Positions 61,716 through 64,000 of a stretch of DNA of 64,000 nucleotides are shown one piece after another. Each line of letters starts with the position of its first letter. Position 1 is the stretch's first letter. The notes beneath the pieces are model-generated. The model was not told where the DNA came from, searched no databases, and saw nothing but the letters and a program-made list of their open reading frames with translations. This stretch comes from Aureimonas phyllosphaerae (lineage in GTDB: Bacteria; Pseudomonadota; Alphaproteobacteria; Rhizobiales; Rhizobiaceae), in the NCBI RefSeq assembly GCF_900113065.1, contig NZ_FOOA01000001.1, forward strand, positions 186,001 through 250,000, given 5' to 3'. The position numbers and the translations under genes were made by a program.

Positions 61716-62872
61716 GGCGTTGTCTGATCCGGGTTCAATCCGAGCCCCTGTGCGAAGCTCAGGATATCTATAAGCTCCGGCGAAGCGGCCGGAAATACGG
61801 CCCGCACCTCGCCGAGTGCGGCACGTGCGTCGTCCGGGCGGTCGAGCACGACATAGGAACGGAGCAACCGCTTCCAGCCTTCCGGGTCCTTCGGTTCGGC
61901 CTTCAGGTGCTCCGCCAGCCCGGACACCATGCCTTGAACCATTGCCTGACGCTCGCCGTCGCTGAGCTTCGACGCCGCCTCGACATCGGCCGCCGCCGGC
62001 CCGGGCTGGGACGCCGCCTGCCGCGACGCGGTCCCCGACCGTGCGTCGGCCAGAGCCGCTTCGGCGACAGGGCGCCAGGCTCCGTCCTGCGGGCCCGTCC
62101 GCAGAAGCTCGCTCCAAGCGTCGGCGGCTTCGGCAGACCGCCCCTCTTGCGACAGCGCGAGCGCGAGGTAGAACCTTGCAGGAATCCAGTTGGCATCGAG
62201 GCTCAGCGCTCGGCGGAACTCGGTCGCGGCCTCCGGCGTCACGCGTCCGTCCGCAGCCTGCACCAGCGCTTCACCGAGCCCTGCTACGGTCTGCGCCGTC
62301 GGCGGGCGAAGGCGAAGGACGTTGCGAAACGCCGTGGCCGCCTTCTGCCCCTCGCCGAGCCGCAGGTAGACCGGGGCGACGACGCTCCAGCCTTCCGCGT
62401 CGTCCGGCCGAGCCGCCAGCCGGCGCTCGATCTCGGCGATGGCCGCGATGAGGTTCGGCGCCTGCGGTTCGGGTTCGCGAAGCGCGAGCGGCTGATCGGG
62501 GATATCGGGTGATCCCCAGCGGTCGTAGAATAGAAAAGCCCCGATCGGCAGCATCAGGGCGACCGCCAGTCCCGCGACGACGCCCGAGCGTTCGCGCGGG
62601 GGTCTCGTGGTCTTGGCGGCGGCCGCCTCGTGGGCGCGCAGAAGACGACGACCGATCTCGGCGCGCGAGGCCGCGGCCTCCTCCCACCCGATGACGCCGC
62701 GCGTCTCGTCCTCGCGCAGCTCGCCGAGCTGCGCGCGATAGACCTCCTCGTCGAACGCCTCTCGAGCCACCGAGCCGCGGGCGGGGCGCATCAGGAGCGG
62801 CCAGACGATCGCGGCAGTAGTCAGGGCGGCTAGGACGAAGGCGACAAGCCAGAACAGCATCGAGGCTTCCAT
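61712..62872 (-). CDS. ccmI: Cytochrome c maturation protein CcmI (CycH)
   Basis: Apocytochrome c chaperone of the CcmFHI complex. An N-terminal helix, a cytoplasmic loop with a coiled segment (EEVYRAQLGELREDE), a second helix (GVVAGLAVALMLPIGAFLF) and a periplasmic TPR domain are visible. The start at 62872 (MEASMLFW) has a GAGGCGAGG ribosome site. A start at 62860 is possible. Length about 386 residues. Confidence 0.9.
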   Translation of the reverse strand: MEASMLFWLVAFVLAALTTAAIVWPLLMRPARGSVAREAFDEEVYRAQLGELREDETRGVIGWEEAAASRAEIGRRLLRAHEAAAAKTTRPPRERSGVVAGLAVALMLPIGAFLFYDRWGSPDIPDQPLALREPEPQAPNLIAAIAEIERRLAARPDDAEGWSVVAPVYLRLGEGQKAATAFRNVLRLRPPTAQTVAGLGEALVQAADGRVTPEAATEFRRALSLDANWIPARFYLALALSQEGRSAEAADAWSELLRTGPQDGAWRPVAEAALADARSGTASRQAASQPGPAAADVEAASKLSDGERQAMVQGMVSGLAEHLKAEPKDPEGWKRLLRSYVVLDRPDDARAALGEVRAVFPAASPELIDILSFAQGLGLNPDQTTP

Positions 62873-63038
62873 GACCCTCGCCTCACGCAAGGGTCCGATC
62901 GTTCGCAGGGGCCGGAAGAGCCGCCGAAGCAGGCTTGCGCTGCGACGCACTCGCCGACGGAAGGGCGCCGGCCCCGGTTCGGAACCGCTCTAACAAGCCG
63001 CGCCGGAAAAGCCTATTCAAAACCGCATCATCGCGCAG

Positions 63039-63437
63039 TCAGGCGACGGGCGTCCAAAGGTCGGTGCCGGTACGGCAGGCGCTTCCGACCTGCCGGACCT
63101 TCGAGGCCCCGCGGGTGATGACGAGCGTATAGCCCCGGCAATCCTGCGAGCCGATACGATAGAGCTGCGTCGGCGTGATCTCGCCCTTGAAGCCATCGGA
63201 CTCCCAAGGGATCGGCTGGCCGACGGTGCCGAACTGAAGGGCCTGGTATTGGGCCTGCAGGGCCCGCTGCTCCGCCGTTGCACTGAGCTTCATGGTGCCG
63301 GTCGGCGCGATGCTGCCGCGCAATGCCGCGGCCCGGTCCGACAAGGGTTCAGGCGCCGCGCGCGGCGCGCTGGTCAGGCATCCGGAAAGGATCGGCAGCG
63401 CCGCGACGACGAAACAGGTGGTCCAGAATCTCGACAT
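63039..63437 (-). CDS. Lipoprotein, RT0821/Lpp0805-like surface antigen family
   Basis: A 132-residue lipoprotein: the N-terminus MSRFWTTCFVVAALPILSGC ends in the lipobox LSGC. The mature part has the W-x-S-x-G-F-K-G-E-I-T-P-T pattern followed by CRGYTLVITRG, like 17-kDa-type surface antigens. The gene lies between ccmI and a histidine kinase gene, in the same direction. Function unknown. Confidence 0.78.
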   Translation of the reverse strand: MSRFWTTCFVVAALPILSGCLTSAPRAAPEPLSDRAAALRGSIAPTGTMKLSATAEQRALQAQYQALQFGTVGQPIPWESDGFKGEITPTQLYRIGSQDCRGYTLVITRGASKVRQVGSACRTGTDLWTPVA

Positions 63438-63487
63438 GCGTCCGTTCGCCGCCCGAGCGGCCCATGCCGCCACAACAAAGTGTCATG

Positions 63488-64000
63488 TCAGGACATCGGC
63501 GCGTCGGATGCGCGAGGCAAGATCACCTCCGCGTGCAATCCTCCGATTTCGGAACGCGAGAGGCGAAAAGATCCGCGGTATTGCAAAACGGTATCAGCGA
63601 CGATCGACAGGCCGAGGCCGCTGCCGGTCGCGCGCTCGTCGAAGCGACGCCCGCGCTTGGTCGCCTCCGCCATCTCCGCATCGGATAATCCCGGCCCATC
63701 GTCCTCGACGGTGATGCCGAAGCACTCCGCCCCCGCCGGGCGCAGTCGCAGCACCACGCGCCCTCGCCCGTATTTCGCGGCGTTCTCCAGAAGGTTGCCG
63801 ATCGTCTCCTCAAGATCCTGCTGCTCCCCCGCGAAGACAGTAGAGGCAGCGTCCCCGTCGACATGATCCTCGAAATCGATCGCCGGGTTCAGCCGCCGCA
63901 TCACCTTCAACAGCCGCTCCAAGACGGGACCGACCGGTGCTCGTGCGATGGTGCCATCCGTCGCCGCGACGCGGGCCCGGTCGAGATAGTGCTGCACCTG
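63488..64000 (-). CDS. Sensor histidine kinase, 3' part (cut by window edge)
   Basis: The C-terminal ATP-binding region of a histidine kinase: N-box NLLENAAKYGRG, DDGPGLSD and GSGLGLSIVADTVL. An open codon series continues beyond 64000 (VQHYLDRARVAA), so the sensor, HAMP and H-box are outside. Its pattern is of the PhoQ/FeuQ sort, but this cannot be confirmed here. It is upstream of the lipoprotein gene. Confidence 0.88.
   Translation of the reverse strand, partial: QVQHYLDRARVAATDGTIARAPVGPVLERLLKVMRRLNPAIDFEDHVDGDAASTVFAGEQQDLEETIGNLLENAAKYGRGRVVLRLRPAGAECFGITVEDDGPGLSDAEMAEATKRGRRFDERATGSGLGLSIVADTVLQYRGSFRLSRSEIGGLHAEVILPRASDAPMS

Noticed and set aside
1-64000. CRISPR array, toxin-antitoxin pair, defence island or mobile element
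   Set aside because: No regularly spaced repeats, transposase, integrase or terminal repeats seen. The YhaNO, SRAP and glycosylase genes are general repair genes and not clustered as a defence system.

Overview
The window is 64 kb of ordinary, gene-dense, high-GC chromosome from an alphaproteobacterium of the order Hyphomicrobiales (Rhizobiales). The evidence is the set of order-typical families (a Porin_2-type porin with N-terminal MNIKSLLLGSAAAL, a TIGR02301 protein, an RT0821/Lpp0805-like lipoprotein, a bifunctional Rsh) and two gene orders known from this order: slt-dapA-smpB ... rpoZ-rsh-pyrE-DUF2062-acpS-lepB-rnc-era-recO, and ccmIEFH-degP-response regulator-kinase-glnE next to a PleC/PdhS-like kinase and pepN. 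An Aurantimonadaceae-like member is plausible, but the genus cannot be fixed from sequence alone. I see no rRNA, tRNA, CRISPR array, prophage, integrase or insertion sequence.

Layout. 1-1826: biotin ECF importer bioYMN with ATGA overlaps. 1893-6467: LOG-family hydrolase, RarD-type permease, then a minus-strand cysS-pip-GFA unit in which pip most likely starts at a TTG overlapping the cysS stop. 6468-13074: a small conserved protein, an M42 peptidase preceded by an apparently frameshifted SRAP (abasic-site crosslinking) gene, a Nudix hydrolase, three proteins of unknown function, and a coupled ygfZ-HD hydrolase-tyrosine phosphatase unit. 13052-20795 (minus): the core block rpoZ to recO. 21001-24689: NYN nuclease and family 5 uracil-DNA glycosylase on plus, then a CHASE3-only membrane protein, a PAS-GGDEF cyclase and a peroxiredoxin on minus. 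The last three look like an accessory insert in the conserved block. 24756-28692: smpB, dapA, lytic transglycosylase. 28757-29371 has no recognisable gene and looks lower in GC.

29419-46478: porin, SbcCD-like YhaN/YhaO pair, HisC-like aminotransferase, two DUF2147 proteins coupled to an acyltransferase, glutathione transferase, a 49-residue secreted or membrane peptide, AMP nucleosidase, a membrane EEP-family protein, ETF-ubiquinone oxidoreductase, a family 4 uracil-DNA glycosylase missing two canonical iron-sulfur cysteines, a small exported protein with a structured leader and a possible EcfG promoter, and a second DMT permease. 46731-64000: pepN, PleC-like kinase, and on minus a block for cytochrome c maturation (ccmIEFH), periplasmic quality control (degP), an OmpR-type two-component pair coupled to glnE, a lipoprotein and the 3' part of another histidine kinase cut by the window edge.

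No clearly new multigene system is visible. The best leads are the SRAP frameshift, the orphan CHASE3 plus cyclase insert, the two operator-like palindromes between the Sel1-like and DUF2147 genes, the structured leader of the 45.1-kb exported protein, and the recurring inverted repeats that contain stop codons at convergent gene ends.
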